A DNA stretch of 64,000 nt from Siphonodentalium dalli. Lineage: Eukaryota; Mollusca; Scaphopoda; Gadilida; Siphonodentaliidae. The stretch lies in NCBI GenBank assembly GCA_032622095.1, contig CP136069.1, positions 167,332,394-167,396,393 of the forward strand, in the 5' to 3' direction. The notes under the pieces were generated by a model, which had not been told where the DNA came from, made no database searches, and saw only the letters and a list, made by a program, of their open reading frames with translations. Made by a program: the position numbers and the translations under genes. Position 1 is the stretch's first letter. The number at the start of each line of letters is the position of its first letter. This document shows, piece after piece, positions 10,738 through 21,589 of this stretch.

Positions 10738-11606
10738 ATATAAATATCAAGAATGAATGTAATTTTATTGTGTTTAATTGAGGGGTATGTCGCTGTATAA
10801 CTCTATGGAAAGAATGTAAATTGAATGTGTTTTATTGAGGGGTATGTCGCTGTATAACTATAAGAAATGCTTGTAATTTGAGTGTTTTATTGAGGGATGT
10901 ATCGCTATATAAATATAAGGAATGTAATTAGAGTATATATGTTTTATTGAGGGGGGTATCGCTATTTAAATATAAGAAATGCATGTAATTTGAGTGTGTT
11001 TTATTTTTAGGGGTTTGTCGCTATATAAATATAAGAATTGCATGTAATTTGAGTGTGTTTTATTGAGGGGTGTGTCGTTGTATAAATATAAGAAAATAAT
11101 GTAATTTGAGTGTTTTATTGAGGGGTATGTCGCTGAATAAATATAAGAAATCAGTGTAATTTGAGGGTGTTTTATAGAGGGTGTGTCTCTGTTTAAATAT
11201 ATTAAATTCATGTAATTTCAGTGTGTTTTATTGAGGGGTATGTCGCTATATAAATATAAGGAATGAATGTAATTTGAGTGTTTTATTGAGGGGTATGTCG
11301 CTGAATAAATATAAGAAATCAGTGTAATTTGAGGGTGTTTTATAGAGGGTGTGTCTCTGTTTAAATATATGAAATTCATGTAATTTGAGTGTGTTTTATT
11401 GAGGGGTATGTCGCTATATAAATATAAGGAATGAATTTAATTTGAGTGTTTTATTGGGGGGTGTGTCGCTGTATAAATATAAGAATTGAATGAAAATTTG
11501 AGTGTGTTTTATTGAGGGGTGTGTCTCTGTGTCCGTCGGAGCCCATGTGCCCAACGCCCATATTGCAATACCCTTTAATAAAACACTCAAATTACATTCA
11601 ATTTTT
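10738..11606 (+). repeat. Minisatellite of ~58-bp unit with an inverted last unit
   Basis: About 13-14 degenerate copies of a unit containing 'tgtaatttgagtg', 'ttttattgagggg' and 'gtcgct-tataaatataag'. Some blocks repeat in pairs; for example about 11120-11240 closely resembles 11280-11400. At 11572-11606 'taataaaacactcaaattac' is a unit in the opposite orientation, separated from the array by about 50 bp of unrelated sequence. Confidence 0.9.
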
Positions 11607-11944
11607 AAAGATACGGGCGGTGTTGGCGGTGAGTATGCTGTTAAAATATTCAGCTCCATCAAAAACCGCCATAAAGAGAAAGAATAGTAAAATATAGACA
11701 GACTTTGTTCTTATACCAATCAGAACTATGGCATAAACAGTATCTTATTGTCTAATGTTTTTCCTTTGTTATGTAAACAAAAGCAAAAAACGTTACAAAA
11801 CCTGGCTTTTGTTTATATCCGGATATGGTGAACATAAAGAGCGTTATTTGTTACTGTTTTATGGAAATAATAAAGAGCGTTTATATCATTTGTGTGTGAT
11901 TAACCAATAAAATTGCGCTGTGTTATGTAAACAGCAGCAAAACT
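11607..11944. other. No feature recognised
   Basis: AT-rich, non-coding in appearance. Confidence 0.35.
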
Positions 11945-11949
11945 TCTGT

Positions 11950-12095
11950 AACACGAGCAGGTTATTGTTTACGTACACCATCATACGTCTTGACGACAAT
12001 ATACTATTTACGCGCTAATTATGTTTGGCATAATTATGAACAAAACAATATATGTTTTAATATCCCTTCTGTTTATGGCGATTTGAACAATTCAC
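11950..12095 (+). repeat. Dispersed repeat, copy 2 (first copy at 0.32 kb)
   Basis: Same orientation as 320-475, sharing 'gtttacgtacaccatc' and 'gcgatttgaacaa'. Confidence 0.65.
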
Positions 12096-12538
12096 TCATT
12101 AATTTTTTATCTTGCAATGTTATTCTTATACACTTTACCTTATATATATATAATTCAATACTGGGGGGTCTGAAATATGTTACCGCCCCCATCTCCTGTC
12201 GTCCCTGGCCGTCGGCTACATCACGGGAATGCTGTTATCACGTGTATACTGTTAGCAACAAAATAACTTTCGCACCCAATGTACGTGATATCTAATTGGA
12301 CGTGATATCAAATTCCACAACTTTCGAAACAAGCCCCCGCCCAATGCATAACTTTGAACTCCCATTTCAAGAAATATAAATACAATCTGGTGAATTTCTT
12401 ATTTTATACTGGTATTTAAAATAACAGACTTCATCCCTGAAACAATTTAACGATTTCGAGAAATATTTAATATCAACGCGTTTGAAGTGTTTAATATTCG
12501 TTAAACTAAAAACATAGGGAAACCCATCCATGACATGT
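12096..12538. other. No feature recognised
   Basis: Contains a (TA)n run near 12140. No supported gene. Confidence 0.35.
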
Positions 12539-12838
12539 TTAACCCTTCCTTTACTAAATTAATTATCCATTCAGTTATAAACGTATACATTGGACTGGTC
12601 TATATTTCATTTGGAGGAGTGTTCAGGAAAATTGAGTAGACGACAGAGTGAGGAAAATATAAGTGCTGAAGTTTTCTTATTTATTGATGGGAAATGTTTA
12701 GATAATAAGTTCGACAATGTTCGTTTGCTAAACTTATTATCTGGACATTTCTTAAGGCAACTACTCGTCAATTGGTATTATCTGAACATTTCCTAAGGCA
12801 ACTACTCGTCAATTGGTATTTATTATAGAAAGGGTTAA
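12539..12838 (-). mobile_element. TTAA-flanked MITE of the 'ataataagttc' family, copy 1
   Basis: TTAA at 12539-12542 and 12835-12838; the ends are CCCTTCC and GAAAGGG. The interior has the palindrome 'agataataagttcgac...ctaaacttattatct' and a 40-bp tandem duplication around 'aggcaactactcgtcaattgg'. Related copies lie at 21020-21250, 21590-22060 and 54928-55182. Non-coding, piggyBac-like by its TTAA target. Confidence 0.75.
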
Positions 12839-13641
12839 TGCTGATAATTATTGTAACATTACCTTGATTTGTGTACACCCAACTCCTTCGATTCACAATG
12901 TAGTCACTACGTAGTATTGATAGACTAAATCAGAGACGTGCGTAGCTAGAGGGTCTCCGTTGGAGGATGGTGTCAAGAAACTGCGCGTCTCCTTAATCTT
13001 AATCAGACTGAAACTCTAGGAACGGGAATTCTTTGGACTGTAATTTTCCAACTGTTGAATATTTCCAAGAAAACGCCCAATATGGTTGGACACTTTCCAA
13101 CTAATGTCCATTTCTGTCCAACCGTTTGCCAAAATTCATGAAAATATTCGACTTTAAGTCTAAAAGCAACAAAATTCACACTAGTTATTTGGGCGGAAAA
13201 TCAAACTATCAGAACAATTATAACCTATACATGCACGGTCATAAATGTCCCAATTAAAATATTGCGGCTGAAGGGGTTATTGTCGCCACATTTTCGTGTG
13301 CTGCGTAACCATATATACGAAATGTATTTTTGGGTACACAGCTTGACCTTTGCTGTGTATTCAGCACACATTTGACACCAAAATATTTTCATCCGATGAC
13401 ATGGCACATGTGTATTCATCTTTAAAACTTATTCCTGCCTCACATTTGCTTTTTATCGGCGACATAACCCGAAGAAATATGATAATTGCTATAGCATAAA
13501 CCCACAAAGGTCAAGCTGAGTACCCAAAACACATTTTCGTAAGGCTGTGTAGGATGATATTAAATAGCCTTGATAATAGTGTAACGATACTTAAGAATTG
13601 TAATACCATATAAGAATTATGACCCGTTTTACCCTCCATAA
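12839..13641. other. No feature recognised
   Basis: No repeat match within the window and no domain-bearing frame. Confidence 0.35.
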
Positions 13642-13800
13642 CATCACTCAAATACCATACAAACTACACCCGACTGCCTACTGCAGATTCTGAGTTCTGT
13701 CCATCACTCAAATGCCATACAAACTACACACCCGACTGCCTACTGCCGACTCTGAGTTCTGTTCATCACTCAAATGCCATACAAACTGCACCGACTGCTT
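13642..13800. repeat. Tandem ~61-bp repeat overlapping the end of the PAN-like exon
   Basis: Units start at 'catcactcaaat' at about 13642, 13702 and 13764. The third is partial and forms the last codons of the minus-strand PAN-like frame. The exon tail appears to have been tandemly copied downstream. Confidence 0.8.
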
Positions 13801-13992
13801 GTTGGATCCCCGCCTTGTCAACCTTGACGAATTCCACGTCTGTGCAGTCTGGGTTCTGTGCGCACAGTGTCAGGCAGTCCTCCATGACCATGTTGTTGGG
13901 ACGATCATCATCGAAAGCATAGCTGAAGCCAACAAAATCTCTACTGCTGACGTTAGGTGGCGCCACCTCGAACATTGTGTGTGGGTATGATC
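13766..13992 (-). CDS. Putative PAN/apple-like domain exon (partial gene)
   Basis: A minus-strand frame of about 75 residues. On that strand TTTTGTAG at 13993-14000 is a good splice acceptor, giving an exon that starts in phase 1 and reads through to a TGA at 13766. Three cysteines spaced DCLTLCAQNPDC followed by TDVEFV match the C-x3-C-x5-C plus hydrophobic pattern of PAN/apple domains, which bind proteins or carbohydrates in secreted and surface proteins. A fourth cysteine occurs in VCMAFE near the end. A possible donor GTGCAG ending the exon at 13792 would also be phase 1 but would drop that last cysteine. The ATG inside need not be a start. Its relation to the lectin-like exon at 24.6 kb on the same strand is plausible but unproved. 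Domain assignment is by eye. Confidence 0.5.
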
Positions 13993-13994
13993 CT

Positions 13995-14980
13995 ACAAAA
14001 CAGCAAGGATGAATAATTACGCCCTCTATGGTGTATACTGAGAGGCTGATATGGCGATGTCATGGGAGCTATGGGTAACTTTGATTAATAACGTAGTCGC
14101 TATATGGCGTACCGGTTAGACTTTTTGCAAGATGTATGTATTCGCGGATGTATTTTCTCGGATGCTTCATTGTTGCAGTATATAATATGACCGCGTTAAT
14201 TCGATATTTAGGTGTGAACAATGGCTGGGCCACTCTTGAAGATTTTAAGCATAATGTAACGGCTAACATTGCTGATGAAGTGTGTCTCAGTTGGAATGTA
14301 GACTAAATGTCGTATTGCGAAGTATCGGGGTTGTATTTAATCCGATTAGTAGATTTTTTTATCCGCATTTAGAGGCTTTCTGTGGTGGTGAACGAGAAAC
14401 CTTCAGTGATAAGCCGTAGTTATTGCAATAATTTGAAGGATTAGTTGATTTAACGGAATTATGTGGTGGTGCATTCATGACACCAGTATATTTTATATAT
14501 GCCTAATAATATGATATTGAGGGCGTTACCATTTCTGACTATGGTTTTCTTGTATAGTAGTGTTCGTGCATGATGGACCAAGCACAGAGAGCTAACGTCA
14601 CCAAATTCACCCTCGGGACCTCATTCTGCTTGGGCTCATCTTCTGGGAAGTATCTATAGTCTCAAATTAACATTGTTTTAGTTACTTTTTCCGTTCTGTT
14701 AATTTTCTATATACATTCATTTGCGGAAGATAAATTGCATACCCGAGGTGACTAATTGGTGAACATCACCAACTTCAACTGGGGAACATCAATCTTATCA
14801 TAGGTCTCTCATAGCAGTTAAGGCATCAGAAGAATGAGGTTCCCAGTGTGTGAATTTGGTGGTGCTAGCCCTCTGTGTGGGATATTGTCACTAAATTCAC
14901 CATCTGGGGACCTCATTCTGTAAATGTCAGACACATTATATCGAGACTGTGATGGACGATGGCAATAAGTGATAACATGG
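13995..14980. other. No gene; short repeated block
   Basis: 'aaattcacc' followed by 'gggacctcattctg' occurs at about 14602 and about 14893 in the same orientation, and its complement 'agaatgaggttccca' occurs near 14831. No other structure recognised. Confidence 0.4.
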
Positions 14981-14981
14981 T

Positions 14982-15467
14982 TTAACCCTTTCAGTGCCAA
15001 GTCCGATTTTTGTATCAACCCATATACTCTGTGCCAATGCATTCTCTTATATATGCGAGTCGACCATAGTTCGCCTCGCATATATAAGAGAATGCATTTG
15101 GCCTAACAATTGTTCATCATTTGTTATTATTTGTTATTATTTTTTAGAATTTTAATATTTTTTCTTATATTCTTCAACAGACTTATTTTGTAGGTTTAGT
15201 GCCAGGGAATCTTATGTTTTTCATGGGCATAAAAATTATTCCTATGAATATTTGGTGATAGTTTTGAGTTATAACATGCCCCTAAGGTTTTATCCAGTTT
15301 GTTTTTAAATTTGCTATAGCATGCTTAAGCATACCCAAAATAAATTCAAATAAAAAAAATCTAAAAAAAACAAAACAAAAACAAAATTATTTTTTATTTT
15401 TTAGGGCCGATTTTACAGACCGTAAATTAGGGCCGATGAGATCGGCCCCTGGCACTGACAGGGTTAA
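14982..15467. mobile_element. TTAA-flanked hairpin MITE (piggyBac-like), copy 2
   Basis: TTAA at 14982-14985 and 15464-15467. Termini CCCTTTCAGTGCCA and TGGCACTGACAGGG form a TIR of about 14 bp with one mismatch, longer with further mismatches. One CCAATGCATTCTC palindrome is present (15034-15101); the second palindrome seen in other copies is absent. The interior has A-rich tracts at 15345-15390. Confidence 0.85.
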
Positions 15468-15469
15468 AC

Positions 15470-15835
15470 ATATGTTATTTACTGAATGCATAATATAAAT
15501 CTATACAAGGGTAAAGGGATGGGAACACAAGTGCTGTCACTAACAAGAACATCCTCTCCCCATTGTCAAAATACTGAATATAAACAAATCACACGTTGTC
15601 AAGAACGAGGAAATATGTTATAACAATAAAGCTATGTAACAGTAATGACAACTAATACTGTATAATTGGTGGACTGTTTCATATACATGTAATGTATGAG
15701 AGAAGGAAGAATGATACAAAACGCGATAAAGAGACTGAAATTAAGATAATGGATAGAGATGGATAAAGGTAGGGTGATAACTGGAGAGATATGTGCAGGG
15801 GGAGTAACTGTATAAGGTGTGTCAGAGAGAGAAAG

Positions 15836-15842
<7 letters not shown>
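15470..15842. other. No feature recognised
   Basis: AT-rich sequence leading into the GA microsatellite. Confidence 0.3.
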
Positions 15843-15874
<32 letters not shown>

Positions 15875-15996
15875 AAGGTTAGTATGGTAGAACATTATTA
15901 TTACATGTCGATCGTATGTTGACTTCTATGTGTTTGCTGATACTTCAAACTGGTCTCTCTCTATATATATATATATTTTTTTTTTTATTTTTTTTT

Positions 15997-16029
<33 letters not shown>

Positions 16030-16062
16030 TTTTTTTTTTTTTTTATATATATATATATATGT
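15843..16062. repeat. (GA)n microsatellite and AT/T-tract low-complexity block
   Basis: (GA)n at about 15843-15871. From 15960 to 16061 alternating (TA)n and poly-T runs with single A interruptions produce spurious frames rich in Tyr, Ile and Phe. Confidence 0.9.
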
Positions 16063-16512
16063 CTATCTGTATGCAGCTATCTCTCTCTCCCTCCCTCCCG
16101 CCGACAACAACTCGTCTGATCCGGGATAGCACCTTCTCAACTGGGCTTGATATGAAGACTCAGATCACTTCACTGACTTTAGTCATAATCTCTATTTATT
16201 ATATGACTACCACTAATCATCTACAATATAAATACCGTGATTCTTTGGCGTGTCTGCAGTATTATTTGAAATTCGTATCAGTATGGTTTGAAAATAGGTC
16301 ACCGGAAATTACGGAAATTTTATCATCAATAATAGTTCCTATTTCCCGATCTTCGCCTTCAATTGTTAATTTCGGGCGATAGCAAGGGATGGTGCAATGA
16401 AGTAGTTTTTCTCCATGTGACATTGGAGCGGACGTATCAAAGACCAGAAGACGTGTCAGATAATAAACTCTTTATCGGTACAGCGAAGTGATATGGGCCG
16501 TAGTATCGCGTC
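16063..16512. other. No feature recognised
   Basis: No supported gene or repeat. Confidence 0.3.
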
Positions 16513-16513
16513 T

Positions 16514-17370
16514 CGTTCAGATTCAGATGTTTATTACGCCTTTCGTCGCATTTGACAATTTCAAACAGTGTACATATTACATAATATAAATGTGAGGTGA
16601 CATAATATACATACACAATATAGGTTGGAGTTATTAGTGTACTACATGTACATGGTATATTGATTGATGGTATAGCTATATTATAATGTGATAATGTTAT
16701 CTTATAATTATTGGGAGTATATAATGCATGTGGGGCGATTCCCTGTACATATGTTGTATGAGGGTGGGCATTTGTTGTTGTTGTTTTTTTTCTTTTCCAT
16801 TGAGCCTCAGGAGTGGATCATTAGTGTTTGGGCCTTTTTTAGATATAGTGATAGATTTACTATGATCTATCTGTTATTTGTATCGAAGAGGTCATGTAAT
16901 TTAATTGTGTTCGGTCGGTTTCGGTAGTAGGCTTTCAAATATTTAGTTCTGAGGGCAGTTCACCGAGGGCAGTTCATAACAAGGTGGTATTCATCGCGTT
17001 CACCCATACAAAGAGTGCATCTTCGTTCTGAGTATGGGGTGTTTGTCCAAGAACCAGTTTCCACCGGAAGTCGGTGGTTTCTGGTTCTGAATCTCAGTAG
17101 TGGCAGGACGATATTGTTATCATCGAGAGATAGGTATCGTGGTCTGCCGAAGTTTGGCTTTATGCATCTATAAAATGCGTATTTATTTGATTTTTCCATA
17201 GATGCTCGCCAGTCTGATATATATATGTCCATAGTTCTGGTTTTTATGGCATTGGCAAACATTTTTGTGCTACTAACTGCTTGGTTTCACCACGTATATG
17301 ACATGCCCAGTTTATTCAGTTCAGTATTTACAAATTCTAGCCAGGGGATTTTCACAGATCGCCGCATATA
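16514..17370 (-). pseudogene. 5'-truncated LINE remnant (C-terminal part of ORF2)
   Basis: Minus-strand fragments read, in order, PWLEFVNTELNKLGMSYTW (17287-17370), then a 100-residue frame (16960-17262) with DIYISDWRASMEKS, FRTRNHRLPVETG and the zinc-knuckle-like CTLCMGERDEYHLVMNC. This layout matches the region C-terminal to the reverse transcriptase of CR1/L2-like non-LTR retrotransposons. A stop separates the first two blocks. A small tandem duplication of 'gagggcagttcacc' near 16957-16984 shifts the frame, after which YLKAYYRNRPNTIKLHDLF can still be read to a stop. The 3' end lies near 16514 with a short CTGAAT-type tail. Dead copy; clade uncertain. Confidence 0.8.
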
Positions 17371-18727
17371 TATATATATATGGACTAGAAGGTGACCCGA
17401 CTTCGTCCGGGCTTTGACCTTGAATTGTCCATTTTGAAGGTCAAGGTCAAGTGGGGTCACGATTTTACCAGTCCAAAAACACTGCCCGGACAAAAGTACG
17501 GTTTTAACCGATTTGACCTTGAATTGATCATTTTGAAGGTCAAGGTCTGGTCGGGGTCACGACAGGACCCGTCCAAAACAATCAGTGGACAAAAGTAACC
17601 CCACGTATCCAATTTCGTCGAAATCCCATCAAAATTGGCGATTTGACCTTGAAGTTACCCGATTTCAAGGTCAATGTCACGTCGCACGGGCAAATGAATA
17701 TGCTTATTAGACTCGCCATAAGAAAGTACCCCCACATACCAAGTTTTATCGAAATCCCGTGATATTCAGGCGTTTGACCTTGAAATGACCCGATTTTAAG
17801 GTCAAGGTGACGTCGCACGGACAAATTAATAGGCCTATGTTCGTCCCCGGCCGAAAATACCCACACATACCAAGTTTCACCGAAATCGGGTGTACTGTTT
17901 TCGAGTTCATCGCGAACACACACACAGACACACACACAGACACACAGATCTTCCAAAATATATAATAGACTAGAAGGTGGCCCGACTTCGTCCGGGCTTT
18001 GACCTTGAATTGTCCATTTTGAAGGTCAAGGTCAAGTGGGGTAACGATTTGACCAGTCCAAAACACTGCCCGGACAAAAGTACCCGACAAACGTGCCCGT
18101 CGAAATCCATCCGGTTTTACCCGATTTGACCTTGAATTGATCATTTTGAAGGTCAAGGTCTGGTCGGGGTCACGATTGGACCCGTCCAAAACAATCGGTG
18201 AACAAAAGTAACCCAACGTATCAAATTTCGTCGAAATCCCATCAAAATTGGCGATTTGACCTTGAAGTTACCCGATTTCAAGGTCAATGTCACGTCGCAC
18301 GGGCAAATGAATATGCTTATGAGACTCGCCATAAGAAAGTACCCCCACATACCAAGTTTCATCGAAATCCCGTGATATTCGGGCGTTTGACCTTGAAATG
18401 ACCCGATTTCAAGGTCAAGGTAACGTCGCACGGACAAATTAATATGCCTATGTTCGTCCCCGGCCGAAAATACCCCCACATACCAAGTTTCATCGAAATC
18501 GGTTGGGACGTTTTCGAGTTCATCGCGAACACACAGACACACACACACACACAGACACACAGATCTTCCAAAATATATAATAGACTAGAAGGTGACCCGA
18601 CTTCGTCCGGGGTTTGACCTTGAATTGTCTATTTTGAAGGCCAAGGTCAAGTGGGGTCACGATTTGACCCGTCCAAAACACTGCCCGAACAAAAGTACCC
18701 GACAAAAGTACCCGTCGAAATCCATCC

Positions 18728-19190
18728 GGTTTTTCCAGCGGATACCGAGATACCCTATGCATCAAATTTCGTCCGTAAAAATCCGCCAGTTTAACCCGAT
18801 TTGATTTCCACTGAAGTATATAAACGCGCCTCATATACACACGCTCATTAATTATCAAGTTTCAACGTAAAGATAAATTACCATCGGTGCCCGAGATATC
18901 GCCAAGACGTCTGAAACAGTCAAATGCATCGGCCTGTTAAGAGTTAACGTGATCTAACTTTATGACCTCTAACGACGTCATAGAAGTTACGCATTGTTTT
19001 TACCCTGATAGAAGATCGTACCACTTCTTCTTAATAATTGAGGCAGATAACTAAAACGGATACATACATATTATATATCGTTGGAAAGAGGAAACACGAA
19101 ATATTCTCATAGTGTCATTATTATGACTGGCATGTTATTATTCGCGCTGTTTCGAATCGATTTGTAAGCACCGAACTGAAATATATTAGC
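18728..19190 (-). repeat. Recent internal duplication, block 1
   Basis: Bases from 'gcggataccgagataccc' to 'ttgtaagcaccg' recur at about 19640-20063 with only scattered differences and one extra short insert ('tacacacgctcattaatt') in this block. Two consecutive Helitron-like units therefore share a ~430-bp passenger not present in the other units. Confidence 0.85.
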
Positions 19191-19639
19191 GCAAAACGGC
19201 GTAAAAACAGATTTGACATCGGCACGTGAAAAGTTGACCTCGCACGGACAAATTAATAGGCCTAATGTTAGTCCTGACCCGAAAATACCCCCACATACCA
19301 AGTTTCATCGAAATCGGCTGGGCCATTTTCGAGTCCATCGATTACAGACACACACACACACACAGATCTTCCAAAATATATAATAGACTAGAAGGTGACC
19401 CGACTTCGTCCGGGCTTTGACCTTGAATTGTCTATTTTGAAGGCCAAGGTCAAGTGGGGTCACGATTTGACCCGTCCAAAACACAGTGCCCGAACAAAAG
19501 TACCCGACAAAAGTACCCGTCGAAATCCATCCGGTTTTACCCGATTTGACCTTGAATTGACCATTTTGAAGGTCAAGGTCAGGTGGGGTCAAACACCAAC
19601 ACCCCAAAAATGGTGGAAATCGGCCCAGCGGATACCGGG

Positions 19640-20063
19640 AAATCGGCCCAGCGGATACCGAGATACCCTATGCATCAAATTTCGTCCGTAAAAATCCGCC
19701 TGTTTAACCCGATTTGATTTCCACTGAAGTATATAAACGCGCCTCAAGTTTCAACGTAAAGATAAATTACCATCGGTGCCCGAGATATCGCCAAGACGTC
19801 TGAAACAGTCAAATGCATCGGCCTGTTAAGAGTTAACGTGATCTAACTTTATGACCTCTAACGACGTCATAGAAGTTACGCATTGTTTTTACCCTGATAG
19901 AAGATCGTACCACTTCTTCTTAATAATTGAGGCAGATAACTAAAACGGATACATACATATTATATATCGTTGGAAAGAGAAAACACGAAAGATTCTCATA
20001 GTGTCATTATTATGACTGGCATGTTATTATTCGCGCTGTTTCGAATCGATTTGTAAGCACCAA
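19640..20063 (-). repeat. Recent internal duplication, block 2
   Basis: Near-identical partner of 18728-19190, lacking the short insert at 18833-18860. It includes 'tatatatcgttggaaagag' and 'gcctgttaagagttaacgtg'. Confidence 0.85.
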
Positions 20064-20229
20064 ACTCAAATGAAAGTCCCGTAACACAGCGTAAAAACAG
20101 ATTTGACCTCGGCACGTGAAAAGTTGACCTCGCACGGACAAAGTAATAGGCCTATGTTACTCCTGACCCGAAAATACACCCACATACCAAGTTTCATCGA
20201 AATTGGCTCAGCCATTTTTGAGTCCATCG

Positions 20230-20241
20230 ATTACACACACA

Positions 20242-20276
<35 letters not shown>
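20230..20276. repeat. (CA)n microsatellite
   Basis: An (AC)n tract just before the 'agatctttcaaaatatataatagactag' end of a Helitron-like unit. The same position in the other units holds shorter (AC)n tracts. Confidence 0.9.
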
Positions 20277-20277
<1 letters not shown>

Positions 20278-20725
20278 TCTTTCAAAATATATAATAGACT
20301 AGCCGATGAGCCCGACGTTGTCCGGGCTATTCAAAAACCAAATTTCAAGTCGATGAGCCCGACGTTGTCCGGGCTGTTCAAAAACCAAATTTCAAGTCGA
20401 TAGCTCTACCCGTTTCCGAGATCTGGTCTGCGCATGCGCGAAGCTGGCGTCGCACGGGCTCGGCGACCCGATAAAATTCGTATCCGGGGCAAGATACATT
20501 CACATAGCAAATTTCAAGTCGATAGCTCCACCCGTTTCCGAGATCTCGTCTGCGCATGCGCGAAGCGGGCGCCGCACGGGCTCGCCAATACGACAACGTT
20601 CACCGCCTGGTCAAACTACACACACGTACCAAGTTTCGTCCCGATCGGTCGAGAATCGTAGATTTGTATAAATGACAGACAAACAAACAAACAAACAAAC
20701 ATACATACAGACAGAGGTCTTCAAA

Positions 20726-21018
20726 ATATATATGAGATGACGAAGGAATTTTGATTATTTTATGAATCAATGGACGAGTAACTGGATATGCGGCACAATA
20801 ATGTCGATGCCAAGACAGGGGTGGGGACATTTTCAGAATGTCAAGTCGCATATCTACTAACAGACTTAAACACATATTTTAACATTTATACAACGGAATT
20901 AGTTTATATAAATGAAAAATTCAATTAAATCCCGATAATTGAGAAATAGGAACTTTTGTCTATGTAAAAATAGTGCTTGACTGACAAAAAAGCCACGCCC
21001 AATTGACACACTCCTCAA
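20726..21018. other. No feature recognised
   Basis: AT-rich spacer. Confidence 0.3.
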
Positions 21019-21019
21019 T

Positions 21020-21250
21020 TTAACCATTTATAAACAAAAGCATCATTGATGAGTAGTTATCTCATATGAACCGTTCAGATAATAAGTTCAGCAAACTAAC
21101 ATGGAACCTTTCCCTCAATAGATAGGACACTTTCTGTACTTTTTGTTATCTCCTTATATTACCTGTACATCCCTGCGAATCAATAATGGACCATTCCTGT
21201 TGAGACTTTTTAAGTTACTGGGATAATCCATTTAGTATGTAAAGGGTTAA
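21020..21250 (+). mobile_element. TTAA-flanked MITE of the 'ataataagttc' family, copy 2
   Basis: TTAA at 21020-21023 and 21247-21250, with ends CCATTTAT and AAAGGG. The body has 'agcatcattgatgagtagtt' and 'cagataataagttcagc' as in the other copies. It ends 9 bp from the possible splice donor of the exon-like frame at 21259-21407. Confidence 0.75.
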
Positions 21251-21258
21251 CCACAAAC

Positions 21259-21407
21259 CTGCTGCATCTCTGGTACTAACGTTGAAGGTTTGCATGTCGT
21301 AATCACATGTGGATAAACTGTCGTTTTGGACGCCATCTTCAATCAAATAAATTTCAGTAGAATTCTCGGATTTACTGACATTCAAGGACAAAGACATATA
21401 CAATTGC
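21259..21407 (-). CDS. Weak exon candidate, possible linker before a PAN-like domain
   Basis: A minus-strand frame bounded by a possible acceptor AAATAG (21408-21413) and a donor GCAG/GTTTGT at 21258/21259. It encodes about 49 residues including NVSKSENST and FNVSTRDAAG. The last words resemble NVSSRDFVG at the start of the PAN-like exon at 13.97 kb, and the exon would end in phase 1 as that exon needs. It contains two Asn-X-Ser/Thr sites. The acceptor is weak and no domain is recognised, so this may be chance. Confidence 0.25.
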
Positions 21408-21589
21408 CTATTTCAGAACCTGTAATAATTATAAATGCAATTCAAATACAGAACGTTACACGATTGCTCAATCCATGCAATATGGTATGTATTATTTAAC
21501 GAATGAACCACCCCACTCAATTTGAATAAGATAATTGAACTTGAGGCAATATTTCAAAAAACAACAATATCGATATTATATCAAGCATC

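Larger units (their letters stand above)
17384..20725 (-). mobile_element. Head-to-tail cluster of Helitron-like tandem-core elements (5 termini)
   Basis: Five minus-strand termini end in a GC hairpin plus CTAGT, at 17384, 17969, 18584, 19387 and 20298. On that strand the first four read GCCCGGACGAAGTCGGG-T and the fifth GCCCGGACAACGTCGGGC, each followed by about 7-10 bases and CTAGT. A 3' stem-loop followed by CTRR-T is the Helitron signature; the assignment is inference. Bodies carry repeated 'tttgaccttgaa' and 'ttttgaaggtcaaggtc' modules and a (CA)n tract, ending in 'aaaatatataatagactag'. There is no Rep/helicase frame, so they are non-autonomous. Confidence 0.65.

Noticed and set aside
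15930-16382. 150-residue open frame rich in Tyr, Ile and Phe
   Set aside because: It is the translation of (TA)n and poly-T low-complexity sequence.
17582-18571. Overlapping minus-strand frames with Val/Cys runs and repeated blocks
   Set aside because: They translate (CA)n tracts and the tandem core of the Helitron-like elements; similar frames recur in every unit.
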